Assembly: GCA_017854855.1 (NCBI GenBank)
Contig: JAFMGZ010000005.1
Span: forward strand, 1-64,000
Reading direction: 5' to 3'
DNA from: Sulfitobacter sp.
GTDB lineage: Bacteria > Pseudomonadota > Alphaproteobacteria > Rhodobacterales > Rhodobacteraceae
Length of the DNA: 64,000 nucleotides
Shown: positions 26,000-35,544 of the stretch, piece after piece
How the letters are laid out: every line of letters begins with the position of its first letter
Numbering within the stretch: position 1 is the stretch's first letter
Program-made: the position numbers and the translations under genes
The notes under the pieces: generated by a model
The model's database searches: none
Told to the model about the DNA's origin: nothing
The model's input: only the letters and a program-made list of their open reading frames with translations

Positions 26000-26677
26000 T
26001 TACCAAAGACTGTCGCCGCCCAGTTTGCTGACAAATTCGGCATGGGCGGCGGATTCTTTTTCAGACAAGCGCGATGGCAGGGGCCTTGCCCGTGGTTTCG
26101 GCGTCCAGCTTGTTCCCGCTTCACCGGATGATCCGCCCGACTGGGTCGACAGCGCGAAATCAGGCTGACGCCCGCCAATCAGCTCAAGATAGACTTCGGC
26201 CAGGATTTCACTGTCGAGCAAAGCGCCGTGCAGGGTGCGCGATGAATTGTCGATCGAAAACCGCCGGCACAGCGCATCCAATGACGCAGGAGAGCCGGGA
26301 AACCGTTTGCGCGCAATGGCCAGCGTATCAATCGCCTGTTCCCAGGGGATTTGGGGCAGGTTCATCCATTTCAGTTCCGCATTGAGGAATTTGATGTCAA
26401 AGGCGGCATTGTGAATGACCAGCTTGGCATCCCCGATAAAATCCAGAAAGGCGCGACCGATCTGGGCGAACTTCGGCTTATCCGCAAGGAATTCATCGCC
26501 CAGCCCATGCACCTCAAAGGCCTCTTGGGGCATGCCGCGTTCGGGGTTGATGTATTGATGATAGGTCCGGCCTGTCGCCACATGGCCCATCAGTTCAACA
26601 GCACCGATTTCAACGATCCGGTCACCGCTTTCGGGATCGAAACCTGTGGTTTCGGTATCAAGTACGATCTCACGCAT
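26000..26677 (-). CDS. dnaQ: DNA polymerase III epsilon subunit
   Basis: A 225-residue 3'-5' proofreading exonuclease. DEDDh residues are visible: VLDTETTG (D7, E9), [10 protein letters not shown], and [15 protein letters not shown]. The C-terminal tail, ending KLGGDSLW, probably contacts the polymerase alpha subunit. It begins eight bases inside the coaE gene on the same strand, part of the maf-aroE-coaE-dnaQ run that reads away from the origin. Confidence 0.95.
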   Translation of the reverse strand: MREIVLDTETTGFDPESGDRIVEIGAVELMGHVATGRTYHQYINPERGMPQEAFEVHGLGDEFLADKPKFAQIGRAFLDFIGDAKLVIHNAAFDIKFLNAELKWMNLPQIPWEQAIDTLAIARKRFPGSPASLDALCRRFSIDNSSRTLHGALLDSEILAEVYLELIGGRQPDFALSTQSGGSSGEAGTSWTPKPRARPLPSRLSEKESAAHAEFVSKLGGDSLW

Positions 26678-27260
26678 GGATCAACCTTTCACGAATGTCT
26701 TTGACCACCGAACGGACCTGTTCGGCCGCATGTTCGATGGTGTCTGTTTCTATCACATAATCGGCGCGCGCACATTTTTCAGCCGCTGGCAGTTGCTTGG
26801 CGCGGATCGCCTCAAACTGCGCTTGGGTCATGGTGCCGCGTTCCATAACCCGTTGTTTTTGGGTCTCATCATCGACGATGACACAGGCCACGGCATCAAC
26901 CCTTGCGTTCCCGCCGGTTTCAAACAGCAGCGGAATATCCAGCACCACAATATCCGACGTGGCCCCCGCGAGAAATGCAGCCCGGTCCGCACCGACCAAG
27001 GGATGAACGATCTGTTCGATCTTTTTCAACGCGGTGGGATCGGCACCAATGATCTCTTTCAGCTTGGGCCGGGACACGGCCCCGTCGATCACAGCACTGG
27101 GAAAGGTCTGTTCAAATGCAGGTACAGCAGCACCGCCTGCAGAATAAAGCCGGTGCACAGCCGCATCCGCATCCCATATCTCACAGCCCTCTTCGGCAAA
27201 CAGCCGGGCCGTGGTCGATTTGCCCATCCCGATGGAGCCGGTTAACCCAAGCATGAACAT
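26670..27260 (-). CDS. coaE: Dephospho-CoA kinase
   Basis: A 196-residue P-loop kinase (GSIGMGKS at 8-15) that phosphorylates dephospho-CoA, the last step of CoA synthesis. [10 protein letters not shown], the [10 protein letters not shown] substrate loop and [18 protein letters not shown] near the end are family features. Its first base coincides with the last base of the aroE stop codon. An internal ATG two codons later is an alternative start. Confidence 0.95.
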   Translation of the reverse strand: MFMLGLTGSIGMGKSTTARLFAEEGCEIWDADAAVHRLYSAGGAAVPAFEQTFPSAVIDGAVSRPKLKEIIGADPTALKKIEQIVHPLVGADRAAFLAGATSDIVVLDIPLLFETGGNARVDAVACVIVDDETQKQRVMERGTMTQAQFEAIRAKQLPAAEKCARADYVIETDTIEHAAEQVRSVVKDIRERLIHA

Positions 27261-28093
27261 CAGCGCAACGCAGCCGCACGGGTGGCACGGTCCACTTCTG
27301 GACGGGTGCCAAACCAGCGTTCAAATGCAGGCACCGCCTGATGCAGCAGCATCCCCAGCCCATCAACCGTGACACAGCCAATTTGTTCGGCTGTCTCAAG
27401 CAGGTGGGTTTTCAGCGGCGCATAGACCAGATCGGTGACAACACTGTCTGCCCGCAATCCATCCAGAGGCACGCGCAGCTCAGGCTTGCCCAACATCCCC
27501 AGCGAGGTAGTGTTCACCACCAGTGATGCATTTTCCAGCATGTTGCCCGCCCTGACCCAATCAAAGATCTGCACGCGATTGCCAAAATCCGATCGCAGCT
27601 TTTCGGCACGCACACGGGTCCGGTTGGACAGCAGGATTTCAGGCACCCCGGCATCCAGCAACGACGTGATGACCGCCCGCGCCGCACCCCCGGCACCCAG
27701 AACAGCGGCGGGCCCGGATTTTGCCGACCAATGCGGCGCACCATTCTTGAGGTTTTCGATAAATCCGTATCCATCCGTGTTATCCGCATGGATTTTGCCA
27801 TCTTCGCGGAAAATCAGCGTATTGGCCGCGCCGATCAGGATCGCCCGATCCGTGATCAGGTCAGCGATAGACAGAATGGCCTCTTTATGCGGTATGGTGA
27901 CATTCACCCCCACGAAACCCATCTTTGGCAGGGTGCGGATCACACGTTCCAGATCGGTGCTGGCAACATCCATCGGGATGTAGAACCCCTTGATCCCGTA
28001 GGTCTTGAGCCAATGTTGATGCAGCTGCGGGGATTTTGAATGGGCAATGGGTGATCCAATGACCCCTGCCAGAGGTATTTTTGGCAAACTCAT
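27260..28093 (-). CDS. aroE: Shikimate dehydrogenase (NADP+)
   Basis: A 277-residue enzyme reducing 3-dehydroshikimate to shikimate in aromatic amino acid synthesis. SPIAHSKSP at 14-22 binds shikimate, NVTIPHKE holds the catalytic lysine, NTDGYG the catalytic aspartate, and GAGGAARA is the NADP loop; DGLGMLLHQA closes the active site. Overlaps maf by four bases and coaE by one. Confidence 0.96.
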   Translation of the reverse strand: MSLPKIPLAGVIGSPIAHSKSPQLHQHWLKTYGIKGFYIPMDVASTDLERVIRTLPKMGFVGVNVTIPHKEAILSIADLITDRAILIGAANTLIFREDGKIHADNTDGYGFIENLKNGAPHWSAKSGPAAVLGAGGAARAVITSLLDAGVPEILLSNRTRVRAEKLRSDFGNRVQIFDWVRAGNMLENASLVVNTTSLGMLGKPELRVPLDGLRADSVVTDLVYAPLKTHLLETAEQIGCVTVDGLGMLLHQAVPAFERWFGTRPEVDRATRAAALR

Positions 28094-28689
28094 GTGCTCA
28101 GGTCTCCGCGTAGGGTCAGGTAGTTTATCAGTTCCAAAAGTGGCATACCCAGCACGTGAAAGTAATCCCCCTGCACGTTTGAAAACAGGCGCACCCCTTC
28201 TTCTTCCAGCTTGTAACAGCCAACCGCATGGCGAATGCTGTCCCAGTTCCGGTCTACATAATCTTGCAAATAACTGTCGCTCAGCGGGCGCATCCGCAAT
28301 CTAACCTGTCCGACATGACGCCAGATCGGCTTGCCATCCTCGCAAATGACAGCGGCAGACAGCAGCGCATGTCGGTCCCCGCTTAGGGCGCGCAATTGTT
28401 GCAGGGCATCCGCGGGATCAACGGGTTTGGACAGCATCCTGCCCTGATGGTCCAGAACCTGATCACAGCCCAAAACCAGCGCACCGGGGTTTTTTTCGCT
28501 GATCTTGCGCGCCTTCATTTCGGCCAGGGTATCGGCAATGTCGCGCGGCGGTGCCTCTTCGGCGACAAGCGCGTTCTTGATCATTTCTTCATCCACGCGC
28601 GGCACTTCGACCCGATGCGCGACACAGGCCTGACGCAAAAGCTGCGCTCTGACGGCGGAACCTGATGCAAGGATAAGGGTCTGTGGCAT
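28090..28689 (-). CDS. maf: Maf family nucleotide pyrophosphatase
   Basis: A 199-residue Maf protein with LILASGSAVRAQLL at the N-terminus, DEEMIK, GCDQVLDHQGRMLSKP and a late YKLEEEGVRLF block. Maf proteins hydrolyse non-canonical or modified nucleoside triphosphates; the exact substrate class is not clear here. It is the first gene left of the proposed origin, and a perfect DnaA box touches its start codon. Confidence 0.9.
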   Translation of the reverse strand: MPQTLILASGSAVRAQLLRQACVAHRVEVPRVDEEMIKNALVAEEAPPRDIADTLAEMKARKISEKNPGALVLGCDQVLDHQGRMLSKPVDPADALQQLRALSGDRHALLSAAVICEDGKPIWRHVGQVRLRMRPLSDSYLQDYVDRNWDSIRHAVGCYKLEEEGVRLFSNVQGDYFHVLGMPLLELINYLTLRGDLST

Positions 28690-28697
28690 GTGGATAA
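28689..28697 (-). promoter_or_regulatory. DnaA box, perfect match
   Basis: TGTGGATAA is the exact reverse complement of the consensus TTATCCACA. Its first base is the first base of the maf start codon. Confidence 0.75.
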
Positions 28698-29003
28698 CCT
28701 TGTGGGTGTCATTAAGGAGTTATTAGGAAGTTTTCGGACAGAATGCGAGGATAAGGCGCAAGGCCGGAACATCACCAGTCTTTTGCACCTTTCCAGCCAT
28801 TCCATGCACCAGTGGACAAGGAAAACTTTGTCTTGGGCAGGAATCGTCTGATTTCACTGTTGCACGCAGAATATACACAGGCGGGGAATGGGAACTATTT
28901 CATAGTCCACTGATTGATAACGTTATTTTCCGAACCTGCGGCTATTTATACCCATCTTGGGGATTGTTTTCATCCAGCTTGGGATAACTGGTGTAAAACC
29001 CGT

Positions 29004-29012
29004 TAATCCACA
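29004..29012 (+). promoter_or_regulatory. DnaA box, one mismatch
   Basis: TAATCCACA differs from TTATCCACA at one position and lies about 20 bases from the AT-rich segment, where a box next to the unwinding element would be expected. Confidence 0.5.
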
Positions 29013-29093
29013 GAAATCCTGCGCCCTACTAACATCATCATCTTTCTTATCTTCTTTTATATTAATAGAAGGGCACAGAGAACGGAGTGGGAT

Positions 29094-29543
29094 ATGTCAG
29101 ACTTCCTTGCGCTCGCTTACCCTTGGGTCAAAGCGATACATATCATGGCGGTGATATCATGGATGGCTGCGCTGTTCTATTTGCCGCGTCTGTTTGTGCA
29201 TCACACGGAACAGGCGGGCCTGACAGGTCCGACCCATGATTTGTTCACCATGATGGAATTCAAACTGGCCAGCGTGATCATGCGTCCGGCAATGATCGTG
29301 ACCTGGATCTTTGGTCTGTTGCTGGTGCTGACACCGGGGATCGTGGATTGGTCTGCGGTCTGGCCCTGGACCAAGGGGATCAGCGTGGTGCTGATGACGG
29401 TCTTTCACGTCTGGCTGATCCGGCGGATGAAGGGGTTTCAAGCCGGTGAAAACAGTTTGACGGGTCGGCAATACCGTATGATGAACGAAGTCCCGACAGT
29501 TTTGATGATTGTGATTGTCTTCTCTGTGGTCGTTAAATTCTGA
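29094..29543 (+). CDS. hemJ: Protoporphyrinogen oxidase HemJ
   Basis: A 149-residue inner-membrane protein with about four membrane segments and conserved histidine H17 in VKAIHIMAVISWMA. HemJ oxidises protoporphyrinogen IX to protoporphyrin IX in haem and bacteriochlorophyll synthesis and is the usual form in Alphaproteobacteria. It is the first gene right of the proposed origin. hemE, which commonly flanks alphaproteobacterial origins, is not next to it in this window. Confidence 0.9.
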   Translation: MSDFLALAYPWVKAIHIMAVISWMAALFYLPRLFVHHTEQAGLTGPTHDLFTMMEFKLASVIMRPAMIVTWIFGLLLVLTPGIVDWSAVWPWTKGISVVLMTVFHVWLIRRMKGFQAGENSLTGRQYRMMNEVPTVLMIVIVFSVVVKF

Positions 29544-29547
29544 CAGA

Positions 29548-29576
29548 TTGACTTGGGTCACGGCCAAGCTTATACG
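29548..29576 (+). promoter_or_regulatory. Candidate rho promoter
   Basis: TTGACT (29548-29553) and TATACG (29571-29576) with 17-bp spacing, giving a leader of about 85 bases before rho. The leader contains a GCACC...GGTGC hairpin around 29580-29605 of unknown importance; rho is often autoregulated through its leader. Confidence 0.5.
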
Positions 29577-29668
29577 CATTGCACCCTCCCGTCCGGGAAC
29601 GGTGCCTCGCTTTATCATTCAAATATCGAACAGTTCGCTGATCTTTGGCGGCTGCACAGGATCATTCC

Positions 29669-30940
29669 ATGACAACTGATACGCTGAACCTTGCCGATCT
29701 TAAGGCACAGACGCCGAAAAACCTGCTTGCCATGGCAGAGGACCTTGAGATTGAAAACGCATCCACGATGCGCAAAGGCGAGATGATGTTCCAGATCCTG
29801 CGCGAACGCGCGGATGAAGGCTGGGAAATATCCGGTGACGGTGTTTTGGAAGTCTTGCAGGACGGTTTTGGTTTTCTGCGCTCGCCCGAGGCAAACTATC
29901 TGCCGGGCCCCGATGACATCTATGTCTCGCCAGAGATGATCCGCCAGTGGTCCTTGCGCACCGGAGATACCATTGAGGGGCTGATCAAGGCCCCTGACGA
30001 TACAGAGCGTTACTTTGCCCTGACAGAGGTGACCAAGATCAATTTCGAAGAGCCTGAGAAGGCGCGTCACAAGGTGGCCTTTGAAAACCTGACCCCGCTC
30101 TATCCTGATGAACGTCTGACCATGGAAGTTGAGGACCCGACGATCAAAGACCGCTCTGCGCGGATCATTGATCTGGTTTCCCCGATCGGCAAGGGGCAGC
30201 GTTGCCTGATCGTGGCTCCGCCCCGGACAGGTAAGACCGTTTTGCTGCAAAACATTGCCAATTCGATCGAAAAGAACCACCCTGAATGCTATCTGATCGT
30301 TCTGCTGATTGACGAACGCCCCGAAGAAGTGACCGACATGCAGCGCTCTGTTAAGGGTGAGGTTGTGTCATCCACCTTTGACGAACCCGCCACGCGGCAC
30401 GTCGCTGTGTCCGAGATGGTGATCGAAAAGGCCAAGCGTCTGGTCGAACATAAACGCGATGTGGTGATCTTGCTTGATTCCATCACGCGACTGGGCCGCG
30501 CCTTTAACACCGTGGTCCCGTCATCGGGCAAGGTTCTGACCGGTGGTGTGGATGCCAACGCGCTGCAACGCCCCAAGCGTTTCTTTGGTGCGGCGCGTAA
30601 CATCGAAGAAGGCGGATCACTGACGATCATCGCAACGGCCCTGATTGATACCGGGTCGCGCATGGACGAAGTGATCTTTGAAGAATTCAAAGGCACGGGT
30701 AACTCTGAAATCGTCCTGGATCGCAAAATTGCGGACAAGCGCGTGTTCCCCGCCATCGACATTCTCAAGTCCGGCACCCGCAAAGAAGATCTGCTGGTGG
30801 ACAAGATCGACCTGCAAAAGACCTTTGTCCTGCGTCGCATCCTGAACCCGATGGGCACCACAGATGCGATTGAGTTCCTGATCGGGAAGCTGAAACAGAC
30901 AAAGACGAATTCAGACTTCTTTGACTCGATGAACACCTAA
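29669..30940 (+). CDS. rho: Transcription termination factor Rho
   Basis: A 423-residue hexameric RNA helicase. The N-terminal Rho domain and RNA-binding cold-shock-like fold ([29 protein letters not shown]) are followed by the ATPase with P-loop APPRTGKT near 183-190, [12 protein letters not shown] and the Q/R-loop [17 protein letters not shown]. The start at 29669 (MTTDTLNL) has AGGA upstream; a TTG at 29645 is unlikely. No insertions relative to the standard enzyme. Confidence 0.97.
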   Translation: MTTDTLNLADLKAQTPKNLLAMAEDLEIENASTMRKGEMMFQILRERADEGWEISGDGVLEVLQDGFGFLRSPEANYLPGPDDIYVSPEMIRQWSLRTGDTIEGLIKAPDDTERYFALTEVTKINFEEPEKARHKVAFENLTPLYPDERLTMEVEDPTIKDRSARIIDLVSPIGKGQRCLIVAPPRTGKTVLLQNIANSIEKNHPECYLIVLLIDERPEEVTDMQRSVKGEVVSSTFDEPATRHVAVSEMVIEKAKRLVEHKRDVVILLDSITRLGRAFNTVVPSSGKVLTGGVDANALQRPKRFFGAARNIEEGGSLTIIATALIDTGSRMDEVIFEEFKGTGNSEIVLDRKIADKRVFPAIDILKSGTRKEDLLVDKIDLQKTFVLRRILNPMGTTDAIEFLIGKLKQTKTNSDFFDSMNT

Positions 30941-30959
30941 TTTGTTATTTTTTAACAAA
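30941..30959. repeat. Perfect inverted repeat between rho and mnmE
   Basis: TTTGTTA (30941-30947) and TAACAAA (30953-30959) flank five T residues. It begins directly after the rho stop and ends 13 bases before the mnmE ATG. As RNA it would form a weak AU hairpin; as DNA it could be an operator. Confidence 0.45.
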
Positions 30960-30972
30960 GGGTTATGCAAAA

Positions 30973-32259
30973 ATGGATACAATATTTGCTCAGGCGACAG
31001 CCTCGGGCCGCGCCGGTGTATCCGTTGTGCGGCTGTCCGGGCCAACGGCGCTTGAAATCGGTGAAAAGATAGCAGGCGCACTGCCTGCATCACATCATGC
31101 TGCGGTCAGAACAATCAAAACCCCTAGCGGTGGTGTAATCGACCGCGCCTTGGTGCTTCCTTTCCACGGACCGAACAGTTTTACCGGCGAAGATGTTGTT
31201 GAATTTCATCTGCACGGCAGCATCGCCGTTGTGGACGCTGTGCTGCGGCTGCTGTCATCCTTTGACGATCTGCGTTTGGCTGACGCTGGGGAGTTCACCC
31301 GCCGCGCGCTGGAAAATGAAAAGCTGGATCTGGCGCAGGTCGAAGGGCTTGCCGATCTGATCGACGCAGAAACAGAAGCGCAGCGCAAACAGGCGTTGCG
31401 GGTTTTGTCCGGTCATTTGGGTGATCTGGTGGAAGGCTGGCGCGCCGATTTGATCCGCGCTGCCGCCCTGTTGGAAGCAACGATTGATTTCGCGGATGAG
31501 GATGTCCCGGTTGATGTGACGCCAGAGGTTTCCGCCTTGCTGCGGGGGGTGGCCGTTCAGATCGAAAAAGAAGTCGAAGGGTCCAAGGTGGCAGAGCGGA
31601 TCAGAACCGGCTTTGAGGTTGCCATTGTCGGTCCACCAAATGCGGGCAAGTCAACATTGCTGAATGCGCTAGCCGGCCGCGACGCCGCGATCACATCTGA
31701 AATTGCAGGCACAACGCGTGATATTGTCGAGGTCCGCATGGACCTTGACGGATTGCCGGTGACCTTGCTGGACACGGCGGGCTTGCGGGTCAGCGATGAT
31801 CAGATCGAAGTGATCGGTGTTGAGCGGGCCTTGCGACGGGCAGCGGCGGCGGATCTGCGGGTTTTTCTGGTGATGCCGGGGGATGACTTGATGATGACCC
31901 CGCTGCCGGGTGATATCGTCATGCACCCAAAGGCCGATCTTTATCCTGATGCGCAGGATGCGGTTTCGGGTCATACGGGGCTGGGCGTTTCAACCCTTGT
32001 CTCGCGCGTGACGTCAGAGCTGAAAAACCGAAGCCTCGCTGCAGGTGTTGCAACCCACGCACGGCATCGGATATCCATGGTCGCAGCGCTGGAAGGTTTG
32101 AGTCAGGCCCAAGAGATCGTCGCAGGCGGTGCAGAGATCTATGACATTGCCGCAGAAGAGCTGCGGTCTGCGATCAGATCACTTGAATCGGTTGTGGGCC
32201 GGATTGGCGTAGAGAATTTGCTGGACGAGATTTTCTCCAGCTTTTGTATTGGCAAATGA
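30973..32259 (+). CDS. mnmE: tRNA modification GTPase MnmE
   Basis: A 428-residue GTPase that with MnmG installs cmnm5 on wobble U34 of certain tRNAs. The N-terminal tetrahydrofolate-binding domain ([22 protein letters not shown]) is followed by a helical domain, the G-domain with GPPNAGKS near 220-227, GTTRD and DTAGLR, and the C-terminal C-(I)-G-K that is catalytically essential. The second gene of the origin-linked rho-mnmE-mnmG-rsmG-parAB series. Confidence 0.96.
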   Translation: MDTIFAQATASGRAGVSVVRLSGPTALEIGEKIAGALPASHHAAVRTIKTPSGGVIDRALVLPFHGPNSFTGEDVVEFHLHGSIAVVDAVLRLLSSFDDLRLADAGEFTRRALENEKLDLAQVEGLADLIDAETEAQRKQALRVLSGHLGDLVEGWRADLIRAAALLEATIDFADEDVPVDVTPEVSALLRGVAVQIEKEVEGSKVAERIRTGFEVAIVGPPNAGKSTLLNALAGRDAAITSEIAGTTRDIVEVRMDLDGLPVTLLDTAGLRVSDDQIEVIGVERALRRAAAADLRVFLVMPGDDLMMTPLPGDIVMHPKADLYPDAQDAVSGHTGLGVSTLVSRVTSELKNRSLAAGVATHARHRISMVAALEGLSQAQEIVAGGAEIYDIAAEELRSAIRSLESVVGRIGVENLLDEIFSSFCIGK

Positions 32260-32263
32260 TGGA

Positions 32264-34135
32264 GTGTTTCACGTGAAACATTTTGAGGTCGTTGTAATCG
32301 GTGGTGGACATGCGGGCGCTGAGGCCGCGCATGCCGCCGCGCGTATGGGTGTGCGGACAGCACTGGTTACGATGTCGCTAGACGGTATTGGCGTCATGTC
32401 CTGTAACCCTGCAATCGGGGGTTTGGGCAAAGGGCACCTGGTACGCGAAATTGACGCCATGGATGGTGTTATGGCGCGGGTCGCGGACAAGGCCGGTATT
32501 CAGTTTCGCCTCTTGAACCGTCGCAAGGGGCCCGCCGTGCAAGGGCCACGCGCGCAGGCGGATCGGAAAATCTATCGTGAGCAGATGCTTGCGGAAACCC
32601 TTGCGCGCCCAAACCTGGATATTCTGGAAGGCGAAGTCACCGACTTTATCCTCAAGAATGGCAGGGTTGCCGGCGTTGAGATTGCCGGGGGCGAACAGGT
32701 TTCAGCGGGTGCTGTGATCCTGACGACGGGTACGTTCCTTCGTGGTGTTATCCATATTGGCGATGTGTCGCGGTCTGGTGGGCGGATGGGTGACAAGGCG
32801 TCGGACAAATTGGCCCAGTGGATGGACAGTTTTTCCCTGCCGATGGGGCGGCTCAAGACAGGCACGCCCCCGCGTCTGGATGGCCGAACGATCGACTGGT
32901 CTGATCTGGAGAGCCAGCCGGGCGATGATGATCCAACGCTGTTTTCCTTTTTGTCAAAAGGGGTCACAGCCCGCCAGATTTCATGCGGCATCACGCATAC
33001 AAACGAACGGACGCATCAGATCATTCGCGAAAACCTTGCCCGCTCTGCCATGTATGGCGGGCACATTGACGGCGTCGGCCCCCGCTATTGCCCGTCGATT
33101 GAGGATAAGGTTGTTCGCTTTGCGGACAAAACATCGCACCAGGTGTTTCTGGAGCCCGAAGGGGTGGATGATCACACGATCTATCCGAACGGAATTTCAA
33201 CTTCTTTGCCCGAGGATGTGCAGCTGGACTATGTCCGCTCTATGAAGGGGTTGGAGGAGGCTGTCATTTTGCAGCCCGGCTATGCGATTGAGTATGATTA
33301 TGTTGATCCCCGCGCCCTGAAAAGCACGCTTGAACTGGGGTCTGTCGCGGGTCTGTACCTTGCTGGTCAAATCAACGGCACAACCGGATACGAGGAGGCA
33401 GCGGCGCAGGGCTTGGTCGCTGGTTTGAATGCCGCCCTGGCGGTTCAGGGCAAGGAAGCGATAAGTTTTAGCCGCGCGGAAAGTTATATCGGCGTGATGA
33501 TCGACGATCTGACGACCCGTGGCGTGACCGAACCCTATCGGATGTTCACGTCCCGGGCCGAGTTCCGGTTGTCACTCCGGGCGGATAATGCTGATCAACG
33601 GTTAACGCCGCTGGCGATCGACCTGGGCTGTATATCATCCGAGCGTCAGAAAGCGTTTGAGGAGAAGTCATCAAAGCTTGAAGCTGCCAAGGCACTGATG
33701 ACCGCGCAAAGCTTTACCCCAAAGGAAGCTGGCAAGTCGGGTATTTCGGTCAGTCAGGATGGAAACAGACGGACAGCGTTTCAATTGCTGTCCTTCCCGG
33801 ACGCAAGTTTTGAGGATCTTGTATCCTTGGTCCCCGCGCTGGACGCTGTTGAGCCTGAGATCCGCAAGCAGATTGAGCGGGACGCGCTTTATTCAAATTA
33901 TCTGGGGCGTCAGCAGGCAGAGATCGACGTGTTGCGGAAGGATGAGGCGCATAAGATTCCCGATGGCTTTGACTATGAAATACTTGAAGGGCTGTCGAAC
34001 GAGATGAAGCTGAAGCTTTCGGCGGCACGGCCTGAAACGCTGGCGCAGGCTGCGCGGGTTGATGGGGTGACGCCAGCGGCGTTAACCTTGATCCTGTCCC
34101 GTTTGCGGCGCGGTTCCGATAAGAAGTCCGCATAA
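32264..34135 (+). CDS. mnmG: tRNA uridine 5-carboxymethylaminomethyl modification enzyme MnmG
   Basis: A FAD-dependent partner of MnmE of about 623 residues, with the dinucleotide fold [35 protein letters not shown], and C-terminal helical domain [12 protein letters not shown]. The start is uncertain because there is no in-frame ATG: candidate codons are TTG 32249, GTG 32264 and GTG 32273. The two GTGs lie at the edge of, or inside, a perfect parS palindrome (32265-32280). I prefer 32264, giving [10 protein letters not shown]. Confidence 0.93.
   Translation: MFHVKHFEVVVIGGGHAGAEAAHAAARMGVRTALVTMSLDGIGVMSCNPAIGGLGKGHLVREIDAMDGVMARVADKAGIQFRLLNRRKGPAVQGPRAQADRKIYREQMLAETLARPNLDILEGEVTDFILKNGRVAGVEIAGGEQVSAGAVILTTGTFLRGVIHIGDVSRSGGRMGDKASDKLAQWMDSFSLPMGRLKTGTPPRLDGRTIDWSDLESQPGDDDPTLFSFLSKGVTARQISCGITHTNERTHQIIRENLARSAMYGGHIDGVGPRYCPSIEDKVVRFADKTSHQVFLEPEGVDDHTIYPNGISTSLPEDVQLDYVRSMKGLEEAVILQPGYAIEYDYVDPRALKSTLELGSVAGLYLAGQINGTTGYEEAAAQGLVAGLNAALAVQGKEAISFSRAESYIGVMIDDLTTRGVTEPYRMFTSRAEFRLSLRADNADQRLTPLAIDLGCISSERQKAFEEKSSKLEAAKALMTAQSFTPKEAGKSGISVSQDGNRRTAFQLLSFPDASFEDLVSLVPALDAVEPEIRKQIERDALYSNYLGRQQAEIDVLRKDEAHKIPDGFDYEILEGLSNEMKLKLSAARPETLAQAARVDGVTPAALTLILSRLRRGSDKKSA
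32265..32280. other. parS centromere site 1
   Basis: TGTTTCACGTGAAACA, a perfect 16-bp palindrome identical to the widely conserved ParB-binding parS consensus. It overlaps the 5' end of mnmG, about 3.4 kb right of the proposed origin. Confidence 0.93.
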
Positions 34136-34740
34136 TGACCCCAGATGACCTGAATGTTTCACGTGAAACATTGGACAAGCTGCAGGCCTTTGCAGATCTT
34201 GTTCAAAAGTGGACCAGCAAAATAAACCTGATTTCCAAGCCCAGCGTTCCTGAGGTTTGGGATCGGCATATCCTCGACTCCGCGCAGATCTATGATCTTG
34301 CGCCTTCTTCTGGGCATTGGATCGACCTTGGCAGTGGCGGGGGTTTTCCGGGTATTGTTGTTTGTATCCTTGCACATGGGCAGGGCGCAGATCAGACGTT
34401 TACCCTGGTTGAAAGCGATCAGCGGAAATCGACCTTTCTGCGGACCGCAATCAGAGAGCTGTCTTTGGATGCCCGGGTGCTAACCCAAAGGATCGAAGAG
34501 ATTGTGCCAATGCAGGCTGATATCCTGTCAGCGCGCGCCCTTGCAGATCTTGATGCGCTGCTGGGCTTTGCGGAAATGCATCTGAAGCCCGGTGGTACTG
34601 CGCTTTTTCCCAAGGGGGCGCAGTGGGAAAAAGAACACCGAGACGCTCAGATCCAGTGGTCTTATGACTGCGATCCGATTAAAAGTAAAACCAACCCCGA
34701 TGCCGCCATTTTGAAGATTAAGGATATCGCTCGTGTCTGA
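34135..34740 (+). CDS. rsmG: 16S rRNA (guanine(527)-N(7))-methyltransferase RsmG
   Basis: A 201-residue SAM-dependent methyltransferase modifying G527 of 16S rRNA; loss gives low-level streptomycin resistance in many bacteria. WIDLGSGGGFPG is the SAM loop, VESDQRKSTFL and SARALADLDALL are family motifs. The ATG shares its A with the last base of the mnmG stop. Residues 7-12 (NVSRET) are encoded by a perfect parS site. Confidence 0.95.
   Translation: MTPDDLNVSRETLDKLQAFADLVQKWTSKINLISKPSVPEVWDRHILDSAQIYDLAPSSGHWIDLGSGGGFPGIVVCILAHGQGADQTFTLVESDQRKSTFLRTAIRELSLDARVLTQRIEEIVPMQADILSARALADLDALLGFAEMHLKPGGTALFPKGAQWEKEHRDAQIQWSYDCDPIKSKTNPDAAILKIKDIARV
34155..34170. other. parS centromere site 2
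   Basis: A second exact copy of TGTTTCACGTGAAACA, here inside the rsmG coding sequence where it encodes NVSRE and the start of T. It is 1.9 kb from the first site and about 560 bases before parA. Confidence 0.93.
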
Positions 34741-35533
34741 CTTGTCCCGCCCGCAAGGCCCCAAAATTATCGCCGTGGCGAACCAAAAGGGCGGGGTCGG
34801 TAAAACCACGACCGCGATCAACCTTTCCGCTGCTTTGGTTGAAAAAGGCAAGCGGGTGCTGGTTGTTGACCTTGATCCGCAGGGAAACGCCTCAACCGGA
34901 TTGGGGATTGAGCTGGAGGATCGTGAATATACGACCTATGAACTCCTGCTCGAAGATCTGGACCTCAAGGATGTGATCCAGGAAACGGAATATCCCGGAC
35001 TCAGCATCGTGCCCGCAACCGTTGATCTGAGTTCCGCCGACATTGAGCTGCTGTCAGCCGAGAAGCGGAGTTTTCTTTTGCATGATGCGCTGCGTCAAAC
35101 GCAGATGGATGCGTTCAACTTTGACTATATCCTGATTGATTGCCCGCCCTCGCTGAACCTTTTGACGGTGAATGCGATGATTGCGGCGCATTCCGTGCTG
35201 GTGCCTTTGCAAAGCGAATTCTTTGCGTTGGAAGGGTTGAGCCAGCTGATGATGACGATCCGCGAGATGCGTCAGAGCGGAAACAAGGAATTGCGCATCG
35301 AAGGTGTTGTGCTAACCATGTATGACAAACGCAACAACTTGTCTCAGCAGGTTGAACATGATGCACGGAGCAATCTGGGTGAATTGGTGTTCAAGACTGT
35401 GATCCCGAGAAACGTGCGGGTCAGCGAGGCACCAAGTTATGCGATGCCCGTGTTGTCATATGACGCGCAGTCCAAAGGATCGGTCGCCTATCGTGCGCTG
35501 GCCGACGAAATCATCCAGAATAACGCAGCTTAG
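34733..35533 (+). CDS. parA: Chromosome partitioning ATPase ParA
   Basis: A 266-residue deviant-Walker ATPase (NQKGGVGKTT at 18-27, DLDPQGNASTG, IDCPPSLNLL) that binds DNA and moves ParB-parS complexes after replication. The start is GTG at 34733, overlapping rsmG by eight bases; no ATG is suitably placed. parB follows after 11 bases, so rsmG-parA-parB are likely one transcript. Confidence 0.96.
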   Translation: MSDLSRPQGPKIIAVANQKGGVGKTTTAINLSAALVEKGKRVLVVDLDPQGNASTGLGIELEDREYTTYELLLEDLDLKDVIQETEYPGLSIVPATVDLSSADIELLSAEKRSFLLHDALRQTQMDAFNFDYILIDCPPSLNLLTVNAMIAAHSVLVPLQSEFFALEGLSQLMMTIREMRQSGNKELRIEGVVLTMYDKRNNLSQQVEHDARSNLGELVFKTVIPRNVRVSEAPSYAMPVLSYDAQSKGSVAYRALADEIIQNNAA

Positions 35534-35544
35534 AGGGTAGCATC

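Larger units (their letters stand above)
28689..29093. other. Probable chromosomal replication origin (oriC)
   Basis: A 404-bp non-coding stretch between divergent maf and hemJ. It holds a perfect DnaA box on the minus strand (TGTGGATAA, 28689-28697), weaker ones at 28811-28819 (AGTGGACAA), 28871-28879 (ATATACACA), 28979-28987 and 29004-29012 (TAATCCACA), a CtrA-like near match at 28712-28726, one GANTC site at 28841-28845, and an AT-rich segment at about 29030-29075 suited to unwinding. Gene order around it matches known alphaproteobacterial origins and parAB-parS lies just to the right. Confidence 0.78.
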
